Source: Anaspis maculata (Eukaryota; Arthropoda; Insecta; Coleoptera; Scraptiidae). From it: 64,000 nt of DNA. Every line of letters begins with the position of its first letter. Within the stretch, counting starts at the first letter, position 1. Shown piece by piece: positions 1-10,238 of the stretch. The notes beneath the pieces were generated by a model that was not told the origin of the DNA, did not search any database, and worked only from the letters and a program-made list of their open reading frames with translations. The stretch lies in NCBI GenBank assembly GCA_949128115.1, contig OX421966.1:2666001-2730000 (forward strand), given 5' to 3'. The translations under genes and the position numbers were made by a program.

Positions 1-884
1 TATATTTGATGGTAGAGGTCGCCCCCATTAGTTGGACAGCAAAACAGCGGCTCGGCTACCGATTGAAGAAATAAATAATTCATTTTCTGATCGCAATAAA
101 TGACACTTTCGTAAGTTAAAATTCATCGATCAGATCAAATTTTTATTTATGATGAAATCTGAAGTACTCAAAACACGATGCAAGCGGTAAAAGAATACTA
201 ACATAACAGTTAAAAGCGAGCCTCACAACACATTCCCTTCCTCCATTCCCTGGGCGCCACTGGTCGCCCAGTAAAACGTTACACCGAGCGTTACACCAAA
301 GCGTTACACATCATCCTCGCATCAACCGAATTCACTCTCATCCACAGAGTCCCTCATCTGTGATCATGTTGTGATCTAAGCGAGCGATAAGAAGTTTTAC
401 TTCAAAATGTTGTTCATTGTTTTCGGTTTTTCTTTACAGTTTACACAAAAGGCGCTTATCCTCAAAAATATAAAGAACGTGGCGAAGGGATATGTGGCGG
501 AGGTAAGGCGGTGGTTTGGAGACCTGTGGGGCCGGGTGGACGCCATAGAGGAAAATGCGCAGCTCGGCGAGCAGGTCCAGCTCGACCTCAACCTCGACCT
601 CTACCCACCGCCAAACATCATTTCCCATCTTGAAAAGGTATGTACGAGGGTATGTATTACGATCCGTTGTATTACGGTATGCACTTGGTTATCAAAATTC
701 AGCTTTGTGCTTGGCTCTTGGCTTTGTGGGAATAATTTCCGGGTTTGGCCGTATTTAGACCTAAAATGACTGGGCTATACCTGAAAGTGCCTGGAAGTGC
801 AGGAAGGTGCATTATTGCTAGGGAGCGGATTTATATGCGGTAAAAAAGCTCAAAATATTCAGTTTTTAGGCGACCAACACACAA
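1..884 (+). repeat. Head of the 6-7.5 kb duplicated unit, copy 1
   Basis: The stretch from the window start matches 16147 onward, 22414 onward and 29983 onward almost base for base up to the splice acceptor before the exon at 440. Against the 22414 copy I count about nine substitutions and one small indel over roughly 437 bases. After the exon, 660-884 matches 30585-30800 with about four differences. The match stops near 884, where unrelated DNA begins. The rest of this unit probably runs on to 16146, because the unit tail is found at 14870-16146. Coordinates of the left edge are cut by the window. Confidence 0.9.
440..637 (+). CDS. Phase-0 exon, 'RRWF/LWGRV' module, copy 1
   Basis: I do not recognise the protein family. 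The acceptor is a textbook pyrimidine tract ending TTTCTTTACAG at 439 and the donor is AAG|GTATGT at 638. The exon is 198 bases, 66 codons, open in frame, phase 0 at both ends. It encodes an amphipathic, helix-like stretch with the core RRWFGDLWGRVDAI (about residues 23-36), then a Gln/Leu/Asp-rich part and a PPP motif near the end. It is clearly richer in GC than its flanks. Homologous exons lie in the same flanks at 16582, 22849 and 30418. An ATG at 407 would add 11 hydrophobic residues (MLFIVFGFSLQ), but those bases form the acceptor tract and are shared by every copy, so I read them as intron. Exon borders are inferred without transcript data. Confidence 0.65.
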
Positions 885-1068
885 AAGCTTTCTTTACATC
901 CTATTTGACGTCCCAAAAGTGTCTTTTTTTTGGACGCTTATGTCAATATTTCCCTTTTCGTCCGCTAAACCTCATTTGTTTTACTTTATTGGGAAGCTGA
1001 TGTCACTCTGCTTTTTTCACGTTACATGATTTTAGACCGATTTAGCTGTTGAATATTTACATCACGAA
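885..1068. other. No gene seen; short AT-rich spacer
   Basis: No splice-bounded open frame or recognisable transposon protein was found between the end of the duplicated unit and the hAT-like element. The last eight bases (ATCACGAA, 1061-1068) are the left target-site duplication of that element. Confidence 0.6.
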
Positions 1069-2148
1069 CAGTGATCTGAGTCGGGTATTTACCGGGTAGG
1101 TAGGTAAATATAAATCGGGTATTTACCCGGTATTTTCCCGAGCGATATTTACCCACCCTATTCAGTTTGACAGAAAAGTTGACACTGTTGACAGCTCGGT
1201 TGACAGTGTTGACGGTTATAGGTTAAATGATCTCTTTCTCCAAGTTCCAAGGCTTTATGAACATAACCTCCAAAGCACTTATTATTATTTTGCTGCTGTG
1301 GGCAAAAATCATTATTGTTTGTTGTTGTTATTCTCCAATTGTTCGTCACAATTATTGAAAATAGATACCCTATTAGACACCCGATTTTGGGTGAATACCC
1401 GGTATTTACCCTTAAATACAGGGTGATTCACAACTTGTGACTTCCCTTTCACGGGTGAGCTGAGGATGTGCCAGAAAAACTATTTCTGAGGGAAAAAAGT
1501 TGAAAAAAAATCCTGAAATATCGACTTATTTGAACTCAACATCGAAGAAAATTTTGGGGATCGCCGATGCAATGCCTCACGTGGATAATTCTAATCTGGT
1601 ACTATGGAAACAACATGCTCAATAATGGTTGATCGATAATAAGGTATTATTGTTAAGAATGACGTTAGTTGATCATTATTAATACCTATTCAACTAAAAT
1701 TTACAAGTAGCGGGTACAAATACAGTTGGATAGGTAACCCGAGTGGATAATTGCGACCATCAACCAAACATAAGGGTCCTTACCTTATGTAATGGACAAA
1801 GAGACGAGGAAAGGGAGTAAGTCGAGGCATCATCAGTTGAGGTTGACACTGACAAATGATTTATTTTTACCTCCGATTATTGCTAAAGGAGGAGTGTTTA
1901 CATAGAAACATTTTCGCTTATCGTTAAACTATTGTTGAATCGTATGTCTCATCAACAGATAAAAAAAAAACCATTAGTCCCACATATGTTTGGCAAATTT
2001 TCATTATTTTTTTCCTCGTAAACCATATAGCTTTTTGAAATATTTTCAAGCACATGAAGTCAAGTTTTTGGGGCCCCATAACCCCTTGAAAGGAAAGTCA
2101 TAAGTTGTGAATCACCCTGTATAAAAACCCGGGTATTTTACATCACTG
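1069..2148. mobile_element. Non-autonomous hAT-like element with 8-bp target duplication
   Basis: The element begins CAGTGATC and ends CATCACTG, and it is flanked on both sides by the same eight bases, ATCACGAA (1061-1068 and 2149-2156). An eight-base duplication and CAGTG-type ends are characteristic of hAT transposons. Internal blocks near both ends carry short inverted and direct copies of GGGTATTTACCC. No transposase frame is visible, so it would need enzyme from elsewhere. A second element is nested inside it at 1429-2119. Confidence 0.75.
1429..2119. mobile_element. Nested inverted-repeat element with TA duplication
   Basis: It starts CAGGGTGATTCACAAC and ends GTTGTGAATCACCCTG, so the terminal inverted repeats match for at least 16 bases. 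The flanks are TA on each side (1427-1428 and 2120-2121), the target duplication of Tc1/mariner-type elements. It has no coding frame. It lies wholly within the hAT-like element, so it is the younger of the two insertions. Confidence 0.65.
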
Positions 2149-2873
2149 ATCACGAAGTATACCTGATTATTAAAGAGCAATTAATCATTCAATAATGACT
2201 CAAAATCAGATGTGATAATTACATAAATTTGAAAATACAGTTATTTTCTCCGTAAGGTTGGTGCCCATTGCGGCGATTTCCGAGGTGATTTCAGTCGCAA
2301 TATTGCTACGCTACTACATCATTGGTCAATGCTACAATGTCAATGTGAGTGCTGTCACTGCTGTCAAAGTCAAAGGCAATTTCATTATTTTATTTTGTTT
2401 TGTTTGTTATGGTTATGCTTATGTCGTGAAAATTGGCCTAAGTAGGTCTGGAACAAGCGTGTCTGTTGGATTTCGATGGATACCGTAGCCCTCATCATCG
2501 AATAAATAGACCACAACGTTGATGACTTGCACGATTGTGATTTTACCGAAAGGTAGGCCAGAGAAAAACCTTTTAGTGGGTTTTCTTATGTTCATTTTTT
2601 GAGGCCCGTGTGCAAGTTGAGACTAGAGTATAGTGGTTGGTGCCAAATTGTTCCTAGATCATGCTGAACTAGGATCGCGATGGCGAACATCTGAGACCCG
2701 CGACCGGGCAGCGGGAGTGGGGGTAAAATGTGATGAAGACATAAAAAATGTTAATCATGAACCGAAAAAGGTTCAGTGATGAAAGTTACCGTACGTATTC
2801 GCCATTTTACGTCAAGGTTTAGCAAACCGATTTCAAAAATATCAATCGTTTCCAGAGATATTTTCAAAAATAA
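2149..2873. other. No gene seen; unclassified AT-rich DNA
   Basis: Apart from the right target duplication of the hAT-like element at 2149-2156, nothing here is recognisable. A 76-codon open frame at 2258-2488 has low complexity and no family resemblance, and it is not bounded by good splice sites. Confidence 0.5.
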
Positions 2874-4440
2874 TTTTTTTTGTCAACATTTTATTGTTAA
2901 AAAAATCGAAGAATTTTAAAGATGGAAAGATGAAACTCTAGATTTTGACTATTAGGGATGTTAGAAATATAGTCGTGATTGGCGAAAATTCCTCGGCCTA
3001 CTATTTCAGGAAACAAGACCGTCAACTGTTTTCACCAGCTTGGCCGCCATCTTGGATTTCCTTTTGGTGCAGTAGTCGCAAAAACGACAGGGGACTGTGG
3101 GTATGACAGCATTAGATCATTTCAATATGAAAAGTAACTCCCCTGAGGGCGTAAGTTACTTCTTTGTCGAAAAAAATTGCCATTTTATCATCTCCGGCTT
3201 CTGCCAAATCCAGTGCCATGGCTGATGGCTGATTTGGATATGGAAGCGGCAAAATACGTTTCGTACCATAAAACTTGATAGTTTGTGGAGTCAACCACCA
3301 AAATTTATCATCATGAATCAAATGGTTTATTGTTGGTGATTGGTTGAAGCAAAGTGTGCTAATTTTTGGCGGAAAATGCATGAAAACTGAGTTTTTAGTG
3401 GACATTACAAAGCTCTGGAGGGAGAGCTGCGGCCAAGATTGGTGGCGAAAGTCATGTAACTAGTTGAAGTGAGTATGCTCTACAACAAGTAGCTATATTG
3501 AATGGTGTAGGTCGCTTGAAGACCTCTAGGGAAGTCGACAAAGATGTTTTTCATGATAATATTCTCAAGTACAGTCCCCCCCAAAAGTCTGTGAGTTTGT
3601 GAAAAATCACCACCACACATCTTTCAGCTCCGTAAATTGCGGTGATTTCAAATAAATCGAACAAATGAATTGTTCGAGTGTTGCAAATGTTTTGTGGTCG
3701 AAAGAGTTGGTTTCTAGAGAAGAGAGAAACTTTTGGAAGGGACTGTACTTGAAAATTGTAACATGAAAAAACATCTTTGGCGACCTCCCTAGAGATCTTC
3801 AAGAAACCTACACCATTCATGACAGCTACTTGTTATAGAGCATACTCACTTCAACTAGTTACATGACTTTCGCCACCAATCTTGGCCGCAGATCTGCCTC
3901 CAGAGCTTTGTAATGTCCACTAAAACACAGTTTTTATGAATTTTCTGCCAAAAATGAGCACACTTTGCTTCAACCAATCACCAACAATTAACCATTTGAT
4001 TATTGATCATTAATTTTGGTAGTTGACTTCACAAACTATCAAGTTCTATGCTACAAAACGTATTGTGCCACTTCCAGCTTCAAAACAGGCATCATTGGCA
4101 CTGGATTCGGCAGAAGCCGAAGATAACAAAATGACAATTTTTTTCGACAAAGAAGTAATTTTTTCTCTCTGGGAAGTTACTTTTCGTATTGAAATGATCT
4201 AACGCTACCTTACTCATAGTCCCCTGTCGTTTTTGCGACTACTGCACCAAAAGAAAATCCAAGATGGCGGCCAAGTTGGTGAAAACAGTTGACGGTTTTG
4301 TTTCCCAAAATAGTAGGCCGAGGAATTTTCGCCAATCACAACTATATCTCTAACATCACCAATTGTCAAAATCTAGGGTTTCATTTTTCCATCTTCAGAA
4401 TTCTTCGATTTTTTTAACAATAAAATGTTGACAAAAAAAA
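2874..4440. mobile_element. Long hairpin (foldback) element, about 1.57 kb
   Basis: The two halves are inverted copies of each other. The left arm starts with a T-run and GTCAACATTTTATTG at 2874, and the right arm ends with the complement at 4440. The arms remain alignable for roughly 600-700 bases each, including the block around GTCGTTTTTGCGACTACTGC (4226-4245) and its inverse at 3070-3090. The centre is near 3650. Open frames at 3112-3405 and 3551-3820 lie inside the arms and look fortuitous. No transposase and no clear target duplication were found, so the class is uncertain; a foldback or long-TIR non-autonomous DNA transposon fits best. Confidence 0.75.
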
Positions 4441-4675
4441 TGGCTACGAAATGGAAGCCTTTGACCCTGTGGGCTACCTACTCCATGTTGCGGTCCACTC
4501 TTGTTTTGAAAGAGCAAATACCCAATACCCAAAAGTGCAGGCGTTTCCTAAAAAAGAAAACGTTGGCTATAAGCCGGTAAAATCAAAAGTTTTCACAGCG
4601 GAGAATACTGAAAAGTTCATCACGGAAGCGGCACGTAGGTACCGTTGCGGACTTTTTAAAGTAGACGACAGTTGA
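4441..4675 (+). pseudogene. Tyrosine-recombinase-like fragment (Crypton type), broken
   Basis: Two short stretches in different frames resemble the N-terminal part of the phage-integrase-like, Crypton-related genes common in insects. One frame reads ATYSMLRSTLVLKE near 4477-4520; another reads VGYKPVKSKVFTAEN then EKFITEA (about 4563-4630). In that family a 'W..YSML.ST' helix is followed by 'GY.PKKSK.' and 'F..EAP'. The order and spacing fit, but a frameshift separates them and the frame stops at 4675. It directly abuts the right end of the hairpin element at 4440. I judge it a decayed mobile-element gene from motif memory, not from a search. Confidence 0.45.
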
Positions 4676-5171
4676 CAGATTTCTCAGGATTCTGGCCTGA
4701 ACGTCGCGTGACAGCAAGCCAACTCGTTGACATTGTCGTCCACTTTATTTTGGCCGCAATCGTCACTTCACTTTCAACCCGGGTTGAGAGTGATTGTTCG
4801 TAATGGTTTATTTTCCAAGTTTTTAAAAGTCAGTAATTGATCAATTACTATGGTGGTTGTGAGTAACAGTATATTACATACCGAGGCGGGAAACGAGTCA
4901 TTACTGCGGAGGGCAAAGATTGCTAGCGCCCCGGCAACAATAGCCCGACGCAGTAATAACCATTTTTGCCGAGGTATGTATGCTATTTTACTGACAATTA
5001 TTCAATATCATTATTAGCAATGCATATAAGCCACAATAATTATTATCGTGTTGAGAATCGTCTTTATCAAGTGAGCCGTTCACGACAAATTTAGTGGCTC
5101 TCACTTTGACGTATTGACAGTCTGACATAAAAACAAGTCATAGCCAATTTCTCTTTTGAAAATAACCGATC
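4676..5171. other. No gene seen
   Basis: The stretch contains a short imperfect inverted repeat around TATTACATACCGAGGCGGG (4871-4889) and its near-complement at 4966-4986 (about 115 bases end to end), which may be a small hairpin element. Nothing else is recognisable. Confidence 0.45.
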
Positions 5172-5911
5172 ATGTATGAACCAGACTTAAAAATGTTTGA
5201 TCTCACGCCTCCTGAATCTCAGCAAGCGGCCGAAGAAGCTACGGCAAATCTAATAGCTACCCAAAAACAGTCGTGATCGATACGAGAAAGGATTTCTCTT
5301 TGAGGAAATAGAAGCCCGGCACATGTTGGAGCTACAGGCTACCTATTCCATGCTGAAATGCTTGGTGAAAGTAGTGTCAAAACTGACACCTCGCAATCCC
5401 AGACTTCAAGCATCTCTCAAAATGTGAGTCATCCACTTCACTTCCCTCTCAATAATCACATGATGATGTACCTAAAAAGGCTAATAGAATTTTTTTTTTT
5501 ACAAAATCACGCCAAAACATAACCTGAAACGAAACAAACAGCGATCTGTCAAGTGTCATGTGACTCATGTGGATGCAATTTTTGCACGCAATCACGTCAA
5601 AGACCAGCGATCATAGAAGGCTAGGTTTTTCTGCCCAAGAGACGGAACACATACGTTACCTACTTCTTAGAAGTCTGAAATGAACCAGTTACTATGGTGA
5701 TTGTTAGTAAAGTCATTTAACACCACACCTAATCTTTATTACGAATCAATTAATCATCGCCAATTTAATTAAGTTTAGCCTAATTATTCATCATATAATT
5801 TCCAGGCGTGCTGAAACCAGTTCACGACAGGAATTAGTTGATTCAAGTTTACATCCGATTTCTGAAAGAGAAATACACCATAATCACGTGCGAAATCCTA
5901 CTACTAAATAA
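5172..5911 (+). pseudogene. Second tyrosine-recombinase-like fragment, two exons
   Basis: An ATG at 5172 opens a frame reading MYEPDLKMFDLTPPE, rich in Ala/Glu, and after about 32 codons the reading continues one frame over as SRDRYEKGF and LQATYSMLK, again the N-terminal signature of Crypton-type recombinase genes. A strong donor, AAAAT|GTGAGT, falls at 5423/5424. An acceptor, ATTTCCAG, ends at 5805. Joining 5423 to 5806 keeps the frame and gives a further 34 codons ending in TAA at 5909-5911. The frame join at the splice supports a once-spliced gene, and the single frameshift near 5260-5270 suggests it is now broken or a sequencing error is present. The C-terminal catalytic part is missing. 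It carries the same YSML motif as the fragment at 4441-4675. Confidence 0.5.
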
Positions 5912-7372
5912 TTCAACCCTTCCAATTTAATTCCGTCTCGCATTCTTCCTAGTTTTCAGAACTATTGGTGAACCCATTTCCTAAAGCACTTGAGTTTAAT
6001 TCCCGGCATAATTAATTAAGACCTTGTCGATTTCGTTCCAACCCTCTCTACCTTCTAGACCATTTTATTTGTACGAAAAGAAATCTCGATTATTGAGTTG
6101 TAGAGAGATGGTTGTTTATTAAGTATTGTCTTGGTATTTCGAAGTTATAGCCATTATTTTGATTATTGATCAAATTATTTACATAAAAATTGAATGTTGA
6201 AATTCCATAAATTTGTATCCAGCTGGTGCTGTAGTTTGAAACTCACAGACTTATCGAACAGCTCTATTTCACGCTGGGTTGAATAACTCCACTCAGATCT
6301 GCAATCAGGTGTACAATTTATCGCGGTGAGCCTCTAATTAAGCAGCCTACAAAAATGATGTTATGTTCCTTTCTGTCTTGAAGCGTTTTCGAAGCGACAC
6401 TGATTTTTCTGGGCATTGTAGAAAAGAGGTTCTCTCTTCAGTATGGAACGCTAGCTTTTTAATGTTCATAAACTCCTTGCCGTGCGAAAAGGGTTGAATC
6501 TTTCATTCTATGAGAGCATGGGGAAAGATTACGCGTGAGAGATCGTCGCCCAGATTTGATTCAAATATATGTCAAGAGCGCTGGATTTTCAGCAAAACTG
6601 ACCTAAGAATCAACCTGACGAAGACAAGATCTTTCTAAAGGGTTACTGTAGCTTTCGCCATTTTCTGGCATCTTGAAGGTAGGTAGCTAAAAACAAGGGG
6701 CCGTGTTTAAAAGCTCACAGCAAGTTCAAGGCATTGAATCAATTTGACGCTTACTATGGCTGTTCGTGTTCGAGATATCAAGAACAAGACCTACTATCAT
6801 TTTAGAAACAAAAAAATTTCTTCAACCCTATTAAACAATTATAATTTGCTTGCAATGGAAATCAGACTTGCCTTGACATCTTCTCTTCTCGTAACTGATG
6901 CACTATAACTATTAACAGTGTCTTTAGCACTCTGATTGACTTATTCTGGATGAGTTATAACTTTTCTTCTCCCACATCTGGCGTTGTTGACTGCTACGAC
7001 GCTAATCCTCTTCCCTCATCGCCGTGTTTCTCGGACCGAGTCTTTCTTGCGCCATCTCCTCTGCTAAAATGTCCCCTGACCACTAAGCTTATATGTCGGG
7101 GTGCGGCGCGAGCCCAGAATTCTTCCTTGCCCCACTTATTTCCTTCCCAATAATATTTCCCCTAATGCTAATTTATTCCTAAATCTTTAATTTCCTTTTA
7201 TCTTATAATTTTAAGCTGTCCCATTACAGTACCTAGCTAATTGATATGCTTCTCTTATCGTATGCAGTGATCAAATGGATTTGTTATGGTAGAGTAGGTA
7301 CAACAGATAAGCATATACAATATTTCAATTCTGCATGAATTGAAAGTTTGGAAATTTTCTTCCGTTTTCCAG
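5912..7372. other. No gene seen; AT-rich DNA
   Basis: There is no splice-bounded coding frame and no transposon protein. The open frame at 6950-7153 is Ser/Pro-rich but lacks exon signals. The stretch ends with a good acceptor-like tract, CTTCCGTTTTCCAG, at 7372. Confidence 0.5.
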
Positions 7373-7426
7373 ATTGTGACTGTTGGATTGCGGGAAGTTG
7401 TATCGAAACGTTGCGCCGGGGACAGT

Positions 7427-7575
7427 GGTAACTCTTCGAACCGGTCCTGATGCCGGCCGGGCCGTACCAGAGAGGTCCTGCACCCCGACCTCGACCCCGA
7501 CAATCCAGTGCCAGTGAGACTGTGAATGTGGATTCGCAGCAGCCTGCACTTCACCCCGTCTACCCCGGCGAACAG
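7427..7575 (+). CDS. Candidate Pro/Arg-rich exon, donor phase 0
   Basis: The open frame reads through PAGPYQRGPAPRPRPR (7453-7500) and a Ser/Gln-rich part, to a donor CAG|GTAAAA at 7576, phase 0. The codons are far richer in GC than the surroundings. The nearest acceptor, CCGTTTTCCAG ending at 7372, is out of frame with this reading and a TAA lies at 7424-7426, so either the true exon begins at the ATG at 7450 or the exon is damaged. The proline-rich character matches the micro-exons at 10026-11241, which suggests it belongs to the same gene. I do not recognise a family. Confidence 0.4.
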
Positions 7576-8861
7576 GTAAAAGCATGCGGTAGCATTCTAG
7601 AGATTTTTATCAAAAATTCAGAAAATTTCTAAGAAAATTTGTGAGAACTTTCAGGGATTTCTGTACATCCCTATGGAATCTTTATAGGGATTCATGAAGA
7701 CTCGTTTTAAATTTGCTAGAGATTTCTGATTTTTTCCACAAAATTTGTAAGGATGTTTGATGATTCCTGCAAGATGTGTGTGTATGGAAAACTAGCTCCT
7801 GTGGCATTATTCGTGATAGTTGGATAAAAATTGTTTTGTTCGATCGACAATAGCCTTTGGAACAATTTTTTTTTTTTGTGGCAATCGATATTCTTTGTCG
7901 TTGATTTTTGATGGCTTCTTCAAAATGAAGACAAAAAACAAAAGTTACCTCTCAGAGCTCCGGTTCTACTGAACAAATTTTCAAGTGTGTAGGTTTATTT
8001 CAAAGGCATCGTCAAACTCTACAAAATGAATGTAGTAATTTCTGTCAAAACCGATTTTGACAGAAAATGTCAAAGAAAAAGTCTAAATTGCAGTAGAATT
8101 TGTACTCTGATTACTCAACATTTTTTGATATCATTATTTATTGATGAATTTTTGTAATCATTTTTTTAAATGACGGTAAAAATGTGAAAGAGGAGCTCTA
8201 ATATGTTAATCTGTCATTTTTGATAATTTTAAAGATGACGGAGACGGACTTAGAAGAAAGAGCATGTCGAGAGTTGATATTATCCAGAGATCATAGTGGG
8301 CTATTATTTGGAATGAAATGTCAAATCATTTCAAGACGAAACAAGTCATTCTGAGATGATCTAAATCAAAATTGTGAAAATCTCATGGCTCAATCCGAAA
8401 TTACAGTCAATTATGTAGCAGCGCGTTTTTCCATTCTTTTTGCAAAAAAAAATATAATTTGTCTCATTTTATCAATAATTACTCCATAGAAATTGATAAA
8501 AATGGGTCACAGTATAGAAACATAGCTCATTAGGAATTTTCTGGCGGCATCATATATCTAACTGCCAAGTTTTTTCATTACTTCTGGAAAATCTGTTTTT
8601 TTTTTGTGAAATTGCGAGGCTGTGTCCAATTTTACATTTTATGCGGATATCAAAAAACTAAAGTTTGAAACCACTTATTGAATATTTAGATGGAACATCA
8701 AGTAATCGATCACCTTCGAGTGGAACTCATGGAGAATCCTGTGAACGCCTGCCTGATTTTTTTTTGAATGACATTTTGATGAAATTCATTTATTTTTTCA
8801 CTTTTTCTAGTTAGCATGCCTAACGTCTGCATGGTCTTTTTCATCACAAATCTTCTTATAG
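7576..8861. other. Intron-like AT-rich DNA with a short GATTTC-type repeat
   Basis: From about 7600 to 7780 the sequence is a degenerate run of motifs such as AGGGATTTCTG, the same word family that builds the big array at 39290-42995. The rest is AT-rich without a coding frame. It ends in an acceptor tract, TCTTCTTATAG, at 8861. Confidence 0.5.
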
Positions 8862-8966
8862 ACTATGGAATTTGATGACAACACCACCTGGGACCGTATT
8901 TTCGAACTGGGGAACGCGATCCGAAGTCATCACGTCGAGCCACGATTGGTTGAAGACACTGTTAAA
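8862..8966 (+). CDS. Phase-0 exon, unrecognised 35-residue module
   Basis: The acceptor TCTTCTTATAG ends at 8861 and the donor AAA|GTAAAA follows 8966. The exon is 105 bases, exactly 35 codons, phase 0 at both ends, and open throughout. The translated piece contains TMEFDDNTTWDRIFELGNAI and ends LVEDTVK, an acidic, helix-like segment. It fits the symmetric phase-0 pattern of the other exons on this strand. The reading frame also runs on past the donor to 9095, so an unspliced reading is possible. No family recognised. Confidence 0.45.
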
Positions 8967-9050
8967 GTAAAATCTGTTGTGGGGCGACACAAAACTTTCC
9001 CGACGGTATCCAGAGACGTCAGTAATGAGTTTGATTCAGGTGTCCCTTCT

Positions 9051-9544
9051 GGTCATTCATCTCACGGTCGGCTAAGAGAGCAGACGCTAAAATGAACACC
9101 TCAACGCGATCATTGGAAATACGCTCGCGAATGCTTACCACGTGGGACCGAAGCTTGCGACAGAAATTGAAGACTGCTCGCGATCTCAGAACACGGATCT
9201 CCCTAGTGAATCTCTGGAAGAGCAACAAAAAAGACTGGAAAAAGCGGAACGGGACGCCGCAAGAACTCTGCTCGAAAACTTGAAAATCGACGACCGCAAC
9301 ACGGAATGAGAGAAAAAGAAAAACCAAAGAGCGAGCGACGACGAAGCTGACGGGAAAGCGAAAAAACAAGACAAAGGCCCCCGGGGGCCGGCTTTTATTT
9401 TTTTTTCTGATTTTCTCCGATTCGTTCGATACGGACGCCATCTGCCGGCCGAGATCGACCGGGCCGCAGGTAGACGCGTCGGGCCGGTTTGTCCTGGGTC
9501 TCGGTCATTCATCTCACGGCCGGCTAAGAGAGCAGACGCTAAAA
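9051..9544 (+). repeat. 42-bp direct repeat flanking about 410 bp
   Basis: Positions 9051-9092 and 9503-9544 carry the same 42 bases with one mismatch; both include CGGCTAAGAGAGCAGACGCT. The second copy runs straight into the BEL/Pao fragment. The enclosed DNA holds the coiled-coil-like frame at 9091-9309 and a perfect 14-base GC palindrome, GGCCCCCGGGGGCC, at 9376-9389. This may mark a local duplication or a template switch during insertion. Confidence 0.7.
9091..9309 (+). CDS. Short ORF with Glu/Lys/Arg-rich coiled-coil-like end
   Basis: The frame opens after a TAA at 9088-9090 and runs 72 codons to TGA at 9307-9309. Its second half reads SLEEQQKRLEKAERDAARTL followed by LENLKIDD, a strongly charged heptad-like stretch. 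There is no in-frame ATG near the beginning and no acceptor that would preserve the frame, so it may be the end of a gag-like frame or a terminal exon whose acceptor has decayed. A GC-rich palindrome follows at 9376-9389. Family unknown. Confidence 0.3.
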   Translation, partial: NEHLNAIIGNTLANAYHVGPKLATEIEDCSRSQNTDLPSESLEEQQKRLEKAERDAARTLLENLKIDDRNTE

Positions 9545-10003
9545 CCTCACCTTGGCTGACCAAGGATTCAACCAATCAAGTCCAGTTGACATGTTGATTG
9601 GTGCTTCCATCTTCCGGAAGCTTCTTTGCGTTGGTCAAATCACACTACTGCCAGATACGCCGATGGTTTTGCAGAAAACCATGCTAGGCTGGATCCTGAC
9701 TGGTCCTCTACCAAACACGCAATCAGCTAGCTCATTCTGCCACTTGAATACCAACGTCGAGATTCACAACCGAATTGAACAATTCTGGAAAATTGAAGAG
9801 TGCTCATCATCCCAGTAAATGTCGCGTGAAGAAAGCGAATGTGAACAGCATTTCGTAACCACCACAATTCGGGATGAATCCGGTCGATACGTTGTCGACA
9901 TGCCTACGAAGGAAAACCTAACTGAGTTGGGTGACCCATTTCAAGTGGCCTCAAAGAGATTTTTTCTCTAGAAAACAAACTAAAAAGAAATCATGTTGTT
10001 TTC
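9545..10003 (+). pseudogene. BEL/Pao retrotransposon fragment (protease end to start of RT)
   Basis: The frame at 9552-9818 shows the BEL/Pao signature 'VDMLIGASIFRKLLCVGQI', then LQKTMLGWILTGPL, the region at the end of the aspartic protease and linker before reverse transcriptase. The reading then shifts frame and continues with ECEQHFVTTTIRDESGRYVV and ASKRFFSLENKLKRN, which corresponds to the next conserved block of these elements ('..RF.SLE.KL..N'). It lacks the protease active site upstream and the RT catalytic box downstream, so it is a dead fragment. Its 3' part, from about 9949, is the very DNA that is repeated as intron in the six-unit micro-exon array that follows. Confidence 0.8.
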
Positions 10004-10025
10004 AACATCATTTTATTATTTTCAG

Positions 10026-10121
10026 ATTCGAAACCCTTCACCGGCGGCGACGCCGACGTCGAGGGACGCCAGCCCGGAGCCTCATGAACCCGTCCGGACG
10101 CCACCACCACCACCACCAAAA
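10026..10121 (+). CDS. Pro-rich micro-exon 1 (type A)
   Basis: The acceptor TTATTATTTTCAG ends at 10025 and the donor AAA|GTAATT starts at 10122. The exon is 96 bases, 32 codons, phase 0 at both ends. It begins IRNPSPAATPTSRDASPEP and finishes VRTPPPPPPK. The repeated SP/TP dipeptides and the polyproline end suggest a flexible linker or an SH3/WW-type ligand, but that is inference. It is the first of six related exons. Confidence 0.65.
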
Positions 10122-10238
10122 GTAATTATCTGACCAAATAGGCCAGTAGCCTCAAAGTGGCCTCAAAGAGATTTTTCTCTCTAGAAAACAAACTAAAAAG
10201 AAATCATGTTGTTTTCAACATCATTTTATTATTTTCAG

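Noticed and set aside
407..439. MLFIVFGFSLQ as an N-terminal signal peptide in four ORFs
   Set aside because: The same bases form the pyrimidine tract and AG of the acceptor, are fixed in all copies as part of the invariant flank, and the protein changes sharply exactly after the AG. An intron end explains this better than a signal peptide, although a short hydrophobic start cannot be fully excluded.
9019..9575. Large minus-strand ORFs of 129-140 codons
   Set aside because: They are antisense shadows of GC-rich plus-strand frames and contain Ser/Phe-rich runs typical of antisense translation of Glu/Lys codons.
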